A stretch of 64,000 nt of DNA from JBAXXL01 sp037127915 (GCA_037127915.1 JBAXXL010000017.1:17006-81005), one strand, 5' to 3'; shown: positions 26,381 through 35,927, numbered from the stretch's first letter. Made by a program: numbers and translations. The notes: generated by a model from the sequence alone, not told the origin.

Positions 26381-29300
26381 TTATAACTTTATAAACTTTA
26401 TAAACTTTATGAACTCGTCACCTACTTTCACAAAATACATTCCTTTTGGAAGAGTGGATATATTGATACGGACGGACAGGTCACTATCTGTCGCTACAGA
26501 AATAACTTTTTCGCCGAGGGTGTTGTAGATGTAGATTACCGAACCTTCCAAAGGTTCGAAATCTTCAGAAGGTTTCATAGTTAAAGTAATGTAATCCCCT
26601 GCCGGATTAGGTATGATTTTCATATACTCCGATTTTTCAGTAACGCTCGATTGGCCGGTTGTAAATGTCCATACATCACTCCAAAATTCCGAATCAATAG
26701 TTTCTTCATTCCAGACTCGTACACGCCAGTAATACAGTACACCTGCTTCTAAATCCGGTACAAACTGGTCGTTATGGACTAATGAATCCATAGAATAAAC
26801 CAAATCAGTAAACTGAGCATTTTTGGATATTTGTAATTGATAATACTCTGCTCCAATAACTTTCGACCATTCAAAGCTAATTTCCTCCTCCAATCCGGTC
26901 TGAGTTTTTTTCGGGTATATTAAGAACAAATCGGACATTCTGGTTTTGAACTGCCAAGTATTTGACCAATAGCCTATTGTATCTCCGGACTCATTCCTCA
27001 CTCTCCATAAATGCGCTTTGTAAAACATTAAACCTTTTACATCAATTGAGTTATTATGAACGAGACTATCTACGAATTTGCTTTTAAATTTAATATCTTC
27101 AGCTATTTGCAGTCTGAAGTCCTTAGTATAGATTCCGTTTTCCCAATTCATAATTGGATTGATATCCACATTTTTCGATAAATCGGCAGGAGATAACAAG
27201 TTTACGGAACCCATCATAGTTGTAAAATGCCAAACCGGCGACCAGATGCTTTGTTTAGCTTGGTATCCCGGCTTAACTCTCCAATAATATAATTGGAATA
27301 AATCTAAGTTTGAGCATTCAAAAACTGTGTCCGTTACAGCCGTATCAATAACTAAATTTTCAAAATTTACATCTTTAGCTACTTGAAGCTGATATGAGGT
27401 CTGACCAACATTTAGATTCCAATATAATCTCGTTTCTATCGGAACATTAATGGTATCATTAACGGGCGATACTAACGTCTGCGGGATGAGTTCCACACCA
27501 ATTCCATAAAGTTGCACAACCGCAGGGCTACCCAATCCATTATAATAGAATTCAAGCATCCCACTAGTTCGACCGACCGAACTCGGGCTAAAACTTAAAT
27601 CCATTTTCTTTACTTCATGTGGTAATAAATCAAATCCACCACCATTACCTTTCGTGAAATCATAATCATTTGGTTTGGCATGCTTCGATTCGACAATATG
27701 AATTTTTGAATCACTCATATTTTTAATTGTGAAAACTTGAATTGTATCTCTCGAATACCCGACAGCAACTTTCCCGAAGTTAATGACCTTGTTTTGAACT
27801 GAAATCATAGGTTTAACTGATTCGCCGGTGATTTTTTGAATTATAGTATCCACCTGCGTAATAATAACTAATTCAGCATTATAAATTCCAAGACGCATAG
27901 GGACAAACCTAAGTTCAGCAAAATGGGATTGACCTTCTAAAATTTCATATTTCGGTAATCCACCTACAAGGAAGAAAGCGGCTGAATCTAAACTTCGTAC
28001 ATAAATCGAATCCACTCTTACTTTGCATTGGCCTATGTTTTTTACAAAACTTGTTATAAGACTATCTTTAACTTGACCAAGTAAGCATTGTTTCATATCG
28101 ACATCTTGTGCTTCGGCCATTGGTATCGCAATAGTAAAATTAAAATTACTTGTGTCAGATTGTATAGTTGAATATGGTTTGTCATTTATACATCGAACAG
28201 CAAACCCATCATTCTTACTAGCCACATTCATAAACGATTCAGGGAAAAAATAATTAAGACTGCTGAACCAAGCTTGAGTTATATCTATAGCAGTAGAGGA
28301 CCACCAATAAGAAGCCCGTTCAATGTCATTGCAACTCCCCAACCAATAGCGGTAACCACTTGGAAGAGCGGAAAAATCGCTTTCATTTGTGGCACCTGCG
28401 TTTGGGTTTCGCCACAAACCATCTCCATTTTCTTTCGAACCAACACATTTTAATTTTCCACCTGCAACATTACTACCGCCAAGAACCGTCGATAACACTG
28501 TCCATTCATCATCACTTGGAATATGCCATCCTTCGGGAGCTAAACCGCGTGGATCATTCACAGCATAGTAATTGTATAGCTTACCATATATTTCACCCAT
28601 CTGCGGATTGTTATCGTAATAACACCATGCACCTGTTTTCAAATTTCTCCACTCTGTCGGATCGGTAACTTGAGGTATTATATCTCCGTTTCGATAGGTT
28701 ACAACATCTAAATTTCCGCACATCCAGTTCTGATTGTAGATTATTAATTCGCCTTCGTCGCATTGTGACAATGATTTCAGATCAGCAGTTACTCTTACTA
28801 AACATTTATTACTAGGAGGTCTTGGGATGTTTTTCCATATATAGCTTAAACCCACCGCTTTATCAGCAATTTTATTCCAAGTTGCGCCGCCATCAAAACT
28901 GTAATCCAGCATAACCGTATCAGTTGGAAGAACACCTTCCCAAGTAATTAGCGAATCGCTGCCAACAACATAAACTTCTTTGCCGTTAGGTTGTGTTAAC
29001 TTAAGCGTTTTCACCAATTGCTTTGCACTTCTATAACCACCCATAGCATTGAATTTTATTTCACATAAGTCATTTATTACTGAAATTTCAGTAAACTGGT
29101 AACTTTTATCTTGTGGAGTAAAACTCAAAGTAACATTAACACTTTTACCCGCCGGGATTACAAATTCAGTTGGTGTAACAGTAAATGCGGTATTTGAGGA
29201 GGTGATATCTCTAATATATACATCATAATTATAGGCATTTAAAGTTATTGTAGTATCTCTTTTTATTCCGGTTATTACGTTATTATATTTTACAATTGTT

Positions 29301-30214
29301 GGAGTAACTTCTACTTTAGCAAACGCACTTTCCGGCTGTTTGTAATTTACTTTGGCTGTTACGGCATTTGTCTTTAATCTTATATCCACATCCACGTTTC
29401 CGGGATCACAGTTAGGATGACTTAGCCATTCCATTGTACAAGGTTCCACCCCTTGGGTTATCATATAAATCCTACTATAACATCCTGTTATTTGTTCTAA
29501 TGTGCTGACATTTTCAAAATATAATCCACCTGTTTGCGCCGTTATATCTTTAATACATTGAGGTGCTGACTCATATACACAAACACAGTAAATAGTAATG
29601 TTATTTTCGTTCGCTTCTTTAATAATTCTCTTTGTTTCCGGCTCACCATTTGGACTTCCATCAGTAAGCATTACTATAACTCTTTTGTAACTACCCGGTT
29701 TTGCAATTAAAATTCCACCTGCCATCGGTTCAATTAAAGCCGCATTATAATTCGTACCCCGCTTAGTTGTTAAACTATTTACAGCATTAATAAGAATAGA
29801 TTTATTTGAAGTAAAGTCTTGATTAAGATAATTGTATTCGCTGAAACTTGTTAGGGCGCATTCAGACTTTTCATTGGGTAACATATTAATCCATTGAATA
29901 GCCGCTGTTTGGGCAATTTTCATTTTAAATCTGTCCATGGACCCGGAAATATCAATGACTAAAACTGAGGATAATGATACAGGAGGTTTGGGCTCGGGAC
30001 ATGCGACCGAAAGTATTGTCCGCAAGAGTCCATTTTCAGTAAGCTTGAAATGGTCAGGCATAAGATTAGTTATCGGATAGCCAAAATTATCGAAAGCATA
30101 GTAATTTGCCTTGATTTTAGGAAATTCCGAAGCATCAACATTAAAAACAGATAAACTCTGGCTATAGGAGGTATAACTTATTATAAAAAAGAATATGTAA
30201 ATTAATTTTCTCAT
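26381..30214 (-). CDS. Large VWA/FISUMP surface protein with T9SS sorting domain (1277 aa)
   Basis: Fourth member of the VWA/FISUMP family. Signal peptide MRKLIYIFFFIISYTSYSQ; VWA with MIDAS motif VIDISGSMDRFK near residue 90 and LTDGSPNGEP near 190; an Ig-like domain (LTQPNGKEVYVVG, GGATWNKI); FISUMP at about 490-690 (GAWCYYDNNPQMGEIYGK, GWHIPSDDEW). Unlike its relatives it continues with immunoglobulin-like ASPM/HYDIN-type (VINFGKVAVGYSRDT) and fibronectin-III-like domains (YWRVKPGY, YWRVRVWNEE). It closes with a sorting domain (MKIIPNPAGDYITLTMKPSE). It should be secreted by T9SS and attached to the surface. The last residues, FIKFIKFIKL, come from a short DNA repeat. Confidence 0.9.
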   Translation of the reverse strand: MRKLIYIFFFIISYTSYSQSLSVFNVDASEFPKIKANYYAFDNFGYPITNLMPDHFKLTENGLLRTILSVACPEPKPPVSLSSVLVIDISGSMDRFKMKIAQTAAIQWINMLPNEKSECALTSFSEYNYLNQDFTSNKSILINAVNSLTTKRGTNYNAALIEPMAGGILIAKPGSYKRVIVMLTDGSPNGEPETKRIIKEANENNITIYCVCVYESAPQCIKDITAQTGGLYFENVSTLEQITGCYSRIYMITQGVEPCTMEWLSHPNCDPGNVDVDIRLKTNAVTAKVNYKQPESAFAKVEVTPTIVKYNNVITGIKRDTTITLNAYNYDVYIRDITSSNTAFTVTPTEFVIPAGKSVNVTLSFTPQDKSYQFTEISVINDLCEIKFNAMGGYRSAKQLVKTLKLTQPNGKEVYVVGSDSLITWEGVLPTDTVMLDYSFDGGATWNKIADKAVGLSYIWKNIPRPPSNKCLVRVTADLKSLSQCDEGELIIYNQNWMCGNLDVVTYRNGDIIPQVTDPTEWRNLKTGAWCYYDNNPQMGEIYGKLYNYYAVNDPRGLAPEGWHIPSDDEWTVLSTVLGGSNVAGGKLKCVGSKENGDGLWRNPNAGATNESDFSALPSGYRYWLGSCNDIERASYWWSSTAIDITQAWFSSLNYFFPESFMNVASKNDGFAVRCINDKPYSTIQSDTSNFNFTIAIPMAEAQDVDMKQCLLGQVKDSLITSFVKNIGQCKVRVDSIYVRSLDSAAFFLVGGLPKYEILEGQSHFAELRFVPMRLGIYNAELVIITQVDTIIQKITGESVKPMISVQNKVINFGKVAVGYSRDTIQVFTIKNMSDSKIHIVESKHAKPNDYDFTKGNGGGFDLLPHEVKKMDLSFSPSSVGRTSGMLEFYYNGLGSPAVVQLYGIGVELIPQTLVSPVNDTINVPIETRLYWNLNVGQTSYQLQVAKDVNFENLVIDTAVTDTVFECSNLDLFQLYYWRVKPGYQAKQSIWSPVWHFTTMMGSVNLLSPADLSKNVDINPIMNWENGIYTKDFRLQIAEDIKFKSKFVDSLVHNNSIDVKGLMFYKAHLWRVRNESGDTIGYWSNTWQFKTRMSDLFLIYPKKTQTGLEEEISFEWSKVIGAEYYQLQISKNAQFTDLVYSMDSLVHNDQFVPDLEAGVLYYWRVRVWNEETIDSEFWSDVWTFTTGQSSVTEKSEYMKIIPNPAGDYITLTMKPSEDFEPLEGSVIYIYNTLGEKVISVATDSDLSVRINISTLPKGMYFVKVGDEFIKFIKFIKL

Positions 30215-30381
30215 AAGAGCAATCTATTTATATCGTACTTTTTGAATTTTATTTAATTCATTTTCTAAAATATCATTTTTTTCTAAAATAAACAAATATT
30301 GTTTATTTATTTTAATCATATTCTATAAATAGAATAACCCATTTTTCGTGATTTTGTTACATTTTTGATGAAAAATAATTA

Positions 30382-31341
30382 TCAGCATACTGTTTTCAAG
30401 ACCTCGGGGTCAATTTTGGCATTGATTAGATAGAATAAATTTGAAATTAAACGGTATAAAGTGATGTCATTAATGCGGTTGCCTTTTTCGACCAAATCCC
30501 AGCGCGGAGCAATTTTATAACATTTTTCGATTATACTCGGGTATTCGAAATTGCCGCTGAATGATATATCAATAACAATTGCGTTTTCAGGTACTACTTC
30601 GGTAGGTATAACAAAATCATCGCTCGGTACCGCGGAAATAATGAAATCCGAAGTGCTTGCGTGGCGTAGTATATCATAGTACGAAGTGTATTTATGGCAT
30701 ATTTGAACAGAGCCGTTTTCATTGAGTAGCATCAAAGCCAGCGAACGCCCTACAGCTAAAGAATCGTTAATAATTGTAAAATGCTTTCCTTCAATTTCAA
30801 AAGGATTGCTATAACGGTAATCGGGATAATGCCCATTTGCCTTTTTATATTTTTCGTAAATAGCGTGATAACGCTTGATGATATACAATATACCTTTAGA
30901 AGTCGGTGGAATAACGAGTTTTTGCAATTTATTCGGGTCACGGAATTTCTCGAACTGAGCTAAATACCCGAGATATGTATTGTGAAGCCCTTCTATATCC
31001 TTCGCCGGATTAATCTGATTCATAAACTGAGCATCATTATCCGAAAACGGTGTCGGGTACATAACCATAATCCCATCAATTGAATCATCAGTATTTAAAA
31101 TGCTTATCAAATCCGTCAGCTCATCGGCGGAATTAGCGCGATAATCTCGGCAAGCAATGTTGTATAAAGCGCAAAACCTTTTTATTCCTTTGGTATAGGA
31201 AATTGAACCCGGGTCATCGGATGTTAAAATCACAGCTACACCGGCTTTTATTCCTAATTTCTCATATATTCTTGCCGCCTGCTCAAATGCAGGAACGTCG
31301 TATTTTTCAATTAATTCAGAAACGTTTAGTATCTTTTCCAT
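30382..31341 (-). CDS. FolD-family methylenetetrahydrofolate dehydrogenase, MTD1-like
   Basis: 319 residues with the FolD fold: N-terminal catalytic part, KDIEGLHNTYL near residue 115, and a Rossmann domain with the NDSLAVGRSLALMLL dinucleotide motif and AVPSDDFVIPTEVV. It differs from bifunctional FolD at the residues used for cyclohydrolase chemistry. The Tyr-x3-Lys lysine is Ile53 (Tyr49-TKGI, next Lys at 54), the Gln of VQLPLP is Met94 (VMYPTP), and DVDG is DIEG. The spacing, the length and the PSxxFxxPTE motif resemble yeast MTD1, the monofunctional NAD-dependent dehydrogenase, as I remember it. Predicted role: one-carbon metabolism, oxidising 5,10-methylene-THF. Family secure, monofunctionality inferred. 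Confidence 0.75.
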   Translation of the reverse strand: MEKILNVSELIEKYDVPAFEQAARIYEKLGIKAGVAVILTSDDPGSISYTKGIKRFCALYNIACRDYRANSADELTDLISILNTDDSIDGIMVMYPTPFSDNDAQFMNQINPAKDIEGLHNTYLGYLAQFEKFRDPNKLQKLVIPPTSKGILYIIKRYHAIYEKYKKANGHYPDYRYSNPFEIEGKHFTIINDSLAVGRSLALMLLNENGSVQICHKYTSYYDILRHASTSDFIISAVPSDDFVIPTEVVPENAIVIDISFSGNFEYPSIIEKCYKIAPRWDLVEKGNRINDITLYRLISNLFYLINAKIDPEVLKTVC

Positions 31342-31983
31342 ATCTTAAATTTTGATTTTATTATAAAATGTAAAATTACGGATTATTATACAGATTTCAA
31401 AATCAATTACGAATTATCAGTTTTGAATTTTGAATTTTGAATTTTAAAGGAGAAGAATGGCACGCAGAGGACACAGATTTAGCAGATTAACACAGAATTT
31501 TGTTTGCTCGAAATTGAAAGCAGATATCACGCTGATATATATAATACTTGTAATTCTGAACGAAGTGAAGAATCCATCTTCCAAATAATTATGAGTTTTG
31601 AATTTTGAATTTTAAATGCGATGATAGATTAATTCGTAATTGGTTTGTCCATCTTGTTTAGCCACGAGCTTTAGCTCGCGCGAAAGAATTACGAAATCTA
31701 CACCCTTCGGGCTTCAGCCCAAATCGCAACTGAATTTTTTAATTTTTCTAAAAAATGAAAAAAATGCTTGCATTTTAATTTTATTTTGTTATATTTACTT
31801 TGTGAAGTAATACAAAAGTGAAAATGAAGTTATTAAGTAACATATGCTTTTTGATTCGCGACAGGAAAAACCAACTGCCACTCTGTGAAAAATGGAGAAA
31901 AATATCATTGCAAACAAATATAGGTATTTAGAAATGAAAAGACTAATGATTTTACTCGCAGTAACATTTCAAGAGGTTGAGAT
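31342..31983. other. 642-bp gap with simple repeats
   Basis: It contains tandem TTTGAATTT units near 31424-31447 and again near 31595-31613, and an ACACAGATTTAGCAGATTAA stretch of a kind scattered between genes in many environmental genomes. Small hairpins (CGAGCTTTAGCTCG near 31664, GGGCTTCAGCCC near 31709) and a short leader-like frame at the right end complete it. No gene of normal size. Confidence 0.55.
31424..31447 (+). repeat. TTTGAATTT tandem repeat
   Basis: About three head-to-tail copies of the 9-mer TTTGAATTT. A second, shorter run lies near 31595. Confidence 0.7.
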
Positions 31984-31987
31984 ATGA
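31934..31987 (+). CDS. Possible 17-codon leader peptide
   Basis: The frame MKRLMILLAVTFQEVEI starts at 31934 and its TGA overlaps the ATG of the following gene (ATATGA). It contains the AAGAGG ribosome-binding site of that gene. The first residues look like a signal-peptide start, so it may be a remnant of a duplicated gene or a translated leader. There is no further support. Confidence 0.3.
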   Translation: MKRLMILLAVTFQEVEI

Positions 31988-33402
31988 AATATATAATCGC
32001 GCTATTTACTATTTTTATTTTTGCTTTTCAATCATCTGGAGCTAAGTGGACTGTTTTAGATAGTACAAATAGTGCCATAAATAAACAATATGGATGGGCA
32101 GATGGAATTGTTTTTGATATTCAAGGGGGTTACTTTTTCCAAGGTTATTCATCTGTTGATACAAAATACCGCATATTCAGTTCTATAGACAGGGGATTTA
32201 CTTGGAACAATATTTTAGACGCAAAAGGCGGTTGGGATAGTTTAAATGGAAAGGTGTTTTGTCATTTCTTGACTAATTCATTATCTGATAAATGTCTTAC
32301 AAACAAATTTTTATATTTAGCTTTCAATTGTGTGGATGAAAATATTAATTCCGATGCTACCAAATATACTTACCATAAAATAAACGACAGCACATTAACC
32401 AAGAACGCAGTGATTTTAAGGATGGATAGAAGTACAAACAAATGCGAAATGATTGATACCAAGATTCTTGATAGAATAAAAGGATTGAAAATGCTGGACG
32501 ATAATTTCGGCATAATCGTAGGGCATAAATCAGTATATAGAACGGTAGATGGTTGCCGCACATTCAGCAAAATATTCACATCCGATACTATCGCTGGATG
32601 GTTTTACATTGATTTTTCAGTACCTACTAAAAATGATTATTATATTTTATCAAGAACGGATGGTAAACGTCTAAGCAAAATTTATTATACCAATGATGCG
32701 GGCGTTAATTGGAATTCGAAGCAGATTCCTGACAGTTCATATTATATAGAATCTATTGGACCCGGAAAAGTGTTTTTATTAAATATACTTAAGTATAGAA
32801 CAAGGCTTTTATATACTGAAGATAATTTTGAATCATATATCAGTGTGCTTGATACCGTTGTCAGGGACCAAGGTGCAAAAGGCAACATATTGATAAAAGA
32901 CAGCTTGTATTATATTTCCTATTCAACTCAAGCAAACACATTCATTTCTTTTAACAAAGGTAAATCTTGGATAACTGCCGACAGTACAAAAGAAATTGGT
33001 TATCCGCCTGAAACTTTTCTGAAAGATGGTGCCATAGTTGATGATAAAACAATAGCTATCATAAGTCTTTGCGATAATGAAATATTCATTTATGAGAAAA
33101 ACAATCCTGTCAGCGTCAGGGAAATGCCAAAATCAGGGAACTCTATTTTGATTTATCCCAACCCTTTGCCACGGTCGGTACCATTGAATATAAATTTTAG
33201 AAATATTGGAAATTATTCCAAATGTTCAATAAAAATTATAGATATTACCGGCAAAACAGTTGACGAATTCTATACAAATAACATTCGAGCGGATATAAAT
33301 TTGCAATATTTACCCGATGCAGACATCCCAAGAGGGACATATTTTTTAGTGATTGATTCCGATGAAGGTATTATTGCTAAAGAAAAATTTATTTTTGAAT
33401 AA
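31984..33402 (+). CDS. T9SS-exported protein with BNR/photosystem-like repeats (472 aa)
   Basis: Signal peptide MKYIIALFTIFIFAFQSSG. The body shows repeats resembling the BNR/sortilin type propeller (FSSIDRGFTWNNIL, IYYTNDAGVNWNSKQI, SFNKGKSWITAD) and the protein ends in a sorting domain (ILIYPNPLPRSVPLNINF, closing EGIIAKEKFIFE). It is expected on the cell surface or in the medium; the role is unknown. AAGAGG precedes the ATG by seven bases. A hairpin of the ACTCATC family follows. Confidence 0.8.
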   Translation: MKYIIALFTIFIFAFQSSGAKWTVLDSTNSAINKQYGWADGIVFDIQGGYFFQGYSSVDTKYRIFSSIDRGFTWNNILDAKGGWDSLNGKVFCHFLTNSLSDKCLTNKFLYLAFNCVDENINSDATKYTYHKINDSTLTKNAVILRMDRSTNKCEMIDTKILDRIKGLKMLDDNFGIIVGHKSVYRTVDGCRTFSKIFTSDTIAGWFYIDFSVPTKNDYYILSRTDGKRLSKIYYTNDAGVNWNSKQIPDSSYYIESIGPGKVFLLNILKYRTRLLYTEDNFESYISVLDTVVRDQGAKGNILIKDSLYYISYSTQANTFISFNKGKSWITADSTKEIGYPPETFLKDGAIVDDKTIAIISLCDNEIFIYEKNNPVSVREMPKSGNSILIYPNPLPRSVPLNINFRNIGNYSKCSIKIIDITGKTVDEFYTNNIRADINLQYLPDADIPRGTYFLVIDSDEGIIAKEKFIFE

Positions 33403-33410
33403 AATTAACA

Positions 33411-33443
33411 ACTCATCGAATGACTGCCATTCATCGGATGAGT
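33411..33443. repeat. Conserved hairpin repeat, copy 5
   Basis: ACTCATCGAATGA and TCATCGGATGAGT around CTGCCAT, with two mismatches in the stem. It lies nine bases after a stop codon and lacks a T-run. Confidence 0.65.
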
Positions 33444-33475
33444 AAAAATATCACTGTTTATTCTTCATTTTTTCA

Positions 33476-33483
33476 TATTTTTG
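33476..33483 (+). promoter_or_regulatory. Candidate prmC promoter -7 element
   Basis: TATTTTTG, 20 bases before the prmC ATG. The leader would be very short. Confidence 0.35.
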
Positions 33484-33503
33484 CTTAATTAATAGCGATA
33501 AAA

Positions 33504-34358
33504 ATGGAAAAAATCTGGCGAATAATAGATGTAATCAATTGGGGCAATGATTACTTTTGCAAGCACAATATTGAATCGCCCCGATTGTTGATTGAATTGC
33601 TTATTTGCGATGTTTTGCAAATTGAGCGGTTTGAGCTTTATCTTAACTTCGAAAAGCCATTCAAGGCAATGGAACTGGCAACACTGAATGCTTATGTTAA
33701 ACGCGCCGCCGCGAATGAACCTTTTCAGTACATTCTCGGAAAAACACCTTTTTTGGATGTGACCATAGCAGTCAACCCTTCAGTTCTAATTCCCCGACCC
33801 GAAACAGAAGAACTTGCCTCATTGATTTTAACTCGTTTGCAAGAACGCACAGATATTATTGATGTCCTCGATATAGGTACCGGTTCGGGTTGCTTAGCTA
33901 TTTCTCTTGCTAAAGAATTTCCTGAAAAAAATATTTATGGAATAGATGTTTCGATAGACGCTTTGAAAACAGCTAAAGAAAACAACGAAATAAACCAAAC
34001 TAATGCTAAATTCAAGATTATGAATATATTAAACGATATTCCGCAAAAGAAGTTTGATTGTATTGTTTCCAATCCGCCTTATATTGCGCAAAATATATAT
34101 GAAAACTTAGATAAGAACGTCTTGGATTACGAACCAAAAGTTTCTTTGACTGACTGTAGTGATGGGCTAACCTTTTATAAGCGATTTGCTGAGATTTTTC
34201 CTAATATTCTTTCAGCAGATGGTTTTTTTGCCTTAGAATATGGTGATAATATGCAAAATGATATTGCTGTACTTTTTGAGAAAAATTTCGAATTAGAAAT
34301 AATTAAGGATTTCGCAAATAAAGAAAGGTTTATATTTGGTTCATTTAAAAAATATTGA
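33504..34358 (+). CDS. prmC: Release factor glutamine methyltransferase
   Basis: Methylates the glutamine of the GGQ motif of peptide-chain release factors. The 284 residues have the usual PrmC layout: an N-terminal helical domain that recognises the release factor (PFQYILGKTPFLDVTIAVNP, then VLIPRPETEEL), then a SAM-binding Rossmann fold with VLDIGTGSGCLAISLA and the catalytic NPPY motif in CIVSNPPYIA. The gene stands alone, without prfA beside it, and its 3' end overlaps the promoter of the next gene. Confidence 0.95.
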   Translation: MEKIWRIIDVINWGNDYFCKHNIESPRLLIELLICDVLQIERFELYLNFEKPFKAMELATLNAYVKRAAANEPFQYILGKTPFLDVTIAVNPSVLIPRPETEELASLILTRLQERTDIIDVLDIGTGSGCLAISLAKEFPEKNIYGIDVSIDALKTAKENNEINQTNAKFKIMNILNDIPQKKFDCIVSNPPYIAQNIYENLDKNVLDYEPKVSLTDCSDGLTFYKRFAEIFPNILSADGFFALEYGDNMQNDIAVLFEKNFELEIIKDFANKERFIFGSFKKY

Positions 34359-34368
34359 TTAATTTTGT
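34336..34368 (+). promoter_or_regulatory. Promoter of the leucine-rich-repeat gene
   Basis: TTTG at 34336-34339 and TAATTTTG at 34361-34368, 21 bases apart, fit the Bacteroidota -33/-7 pattern. The -33 box lies inside the end of prmC. The start codon follows 28 bases later. Confidence 0.55.
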
Positions 34369-34395
34369 GGATTATATAAATTGTTACGTGAAAAA

Positions 34396-35886
34396 ATGAA
34401 AACATTATTTGTAGTATTGGTCATAGCATTAGCTTTGACTTCAAGTTTTGAGTTATTTGCTCAAGCCAATAATCAAGCGAAAGACCCTAAGCAAACCAAC
34501 ACTTTAACCAGCGAACAACGTCGGGAAGCTTTACAGAAAAAAATGGAAGAGCGCCGCCAGTTAAAAAAATCAGATGGAGCTGTTAAGGATGGAATGACTC
34601 AAGAACAAAGACTTGAAGCTATGAAAAAGAAAAGGGAAGATCTTGGACAAAGCCGTTCAGGTAATTCATTAGAAGAAGCTTTGAAAAACCCTGCTAATGC
34701 AAAAAGGCTTTCATTAAGAAACAAAGACCTTAAAGAAGTTCCCCAAGGTATTTCAGCGTTGGTAAATTTGGAAGTTTTAGATTTATCCAATAATAATTTG
34801 ACCGATTTGCCTTCTTTTTTAGCTAACTTCAAGAATCTTAAAGAACTTAAAATTGAATCCAATAAATTGACAAACATACCTGCAGTTGTTTTTAAAATCA
34901 CATCCTTGGAAAAGCTTAACTTAATCGGCAACACAATTGTTTCTATAGGTCAGGATATTAAGTCTTTAACAAATTTGAAAAGCCTTAATATCAATAAGAA
35001 TAAATTGAATTCCCTACCTTCTCAAATATCTGATTTGAAGGTGTTAAACGAATTGCAGGCAAATAATAACGAATTCACTGAAGTTCCATCCGGTATAAAA
35101 GGTTGCACAGCGCTAACGGTTTTGGATTTAGGATATAATAAATTGTCTTCGTTATCAGCTAATTTATTTGATTTGAATTCATTACGCATATTGGTCTGCT
35201 CTAATAATCCTATAAAATCCATTCCGGCAGATATAAAAGCGCTAACCAATTTAACTCTATTGGATGTATCAAACTGTAATCTGACAACATTACCAAGCGA
35301 TATCGGCGAATTGAAATCGTTGAAAAAACTGAATCTTAGTGGTAACAACATAGAAACCTTACCGGAATCGATATCAAAATTAAATCTAAAGCAACTTGAT
35401 TTATCAGGTAACCAAAGACTTCCGTATAATTTGGACAAAGCAACAAAAGTTTCTTCATTGGATATCAGCAAAAATAATCTGCTCGTTTTACCGGATTATT
35501 TGAAGAACTTCGAATCATTACAATCACTTGATGCTTCTAATAACAAGATTAAAGAAATCAACTCTGCTATATCGGGATGCAAAAGCTTAACAAAATTAAT
35601 ATTAAGCGATAATGAAATTGCTTCAATTCCTGATGCATTCAGCAATTGTTCATCCTTAGAAACTTTAAATATGAACAACAACAAACTTACCGAGTTTCCC
35701 AAAGCACTCATCAAATTATCGGGTTTAAAGATAATTATGATGTCGAATAATCAACTAAAAAGCGTTCCTAACGAAATCGGTGGATTGAGCAATCTCAAAA
35801 TATTATTCCTGAAAGACAATCCAATAAGTAAAGATGAAAAAGAAAAAATTATTAAAGCATTACCGAAAATCAGGGTAACGTTATAA
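34396..35886 (+). CDS. Exported leucine-rich-repeat protein (496 aa)
   Basis: The start is taken at the ATG at 34396, five codons inside a TTG-initiated frame, because MKTLFVVLVIALALTSSFELFAQ is a clean signal peptide. Residues ~30-95 are charged and probably coiled (REALQKKMEERRQLKK, QRLEAMKKKREDL). From ~105 to the end come about 16 leucine-rich repeats of 23 residues (LEVLDLSNNNLTDLP and the like). There is no sorting domain, so it may stay in the periplasm. LRRs bind proteins; the partner is unknown. Confidence 0.85.
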   Translation: MKTLFVVLVIALALTSSFELFAQANNQAKDPKQTNTLTSEQRREALQKKMEERRQLKKSDGAVKDGMTQEQRLEAMKKKREDLGQSRSGNSLEEALKNPANAKRLSLRNKDLKEVPQGISALVNLEVLDLSNNNLTDLPSFLANFKNLKELKIESNKLTNIPAVVFKITSLEKLNLIGNTIVSIGQDIKSLTNLKSLNINKNKLNSLPSQISDLKVLNELQANNNEFTEVPSGIKGCTALTVLDLGYNKLSSLSANLFDLNSLRILVCSNNPIKSIPADIKALTNLTLLDVSNCNLTTLPSDIGELKSLKKLNLSGNNIETLPESISKLNLKQLDLSGNQRLPYNLDKATKVSSLDISKNNLLVLPDYLKNFESLQSLDASNNKIKEINSAISGCKSLTKLILSDNEIASIPDAFSNCSSLETLNMNNNKLTEFPKALIKLSGLKIIMMSNNQLKSVPNEIGGLSNLKILFLKDNPISKDEKEKIIKALPKIRVTL

Positions 35887-35927
35887 TATAATGATTTAAC
35901 CTTCCGAAGGTAAATTTATAATTGTAG

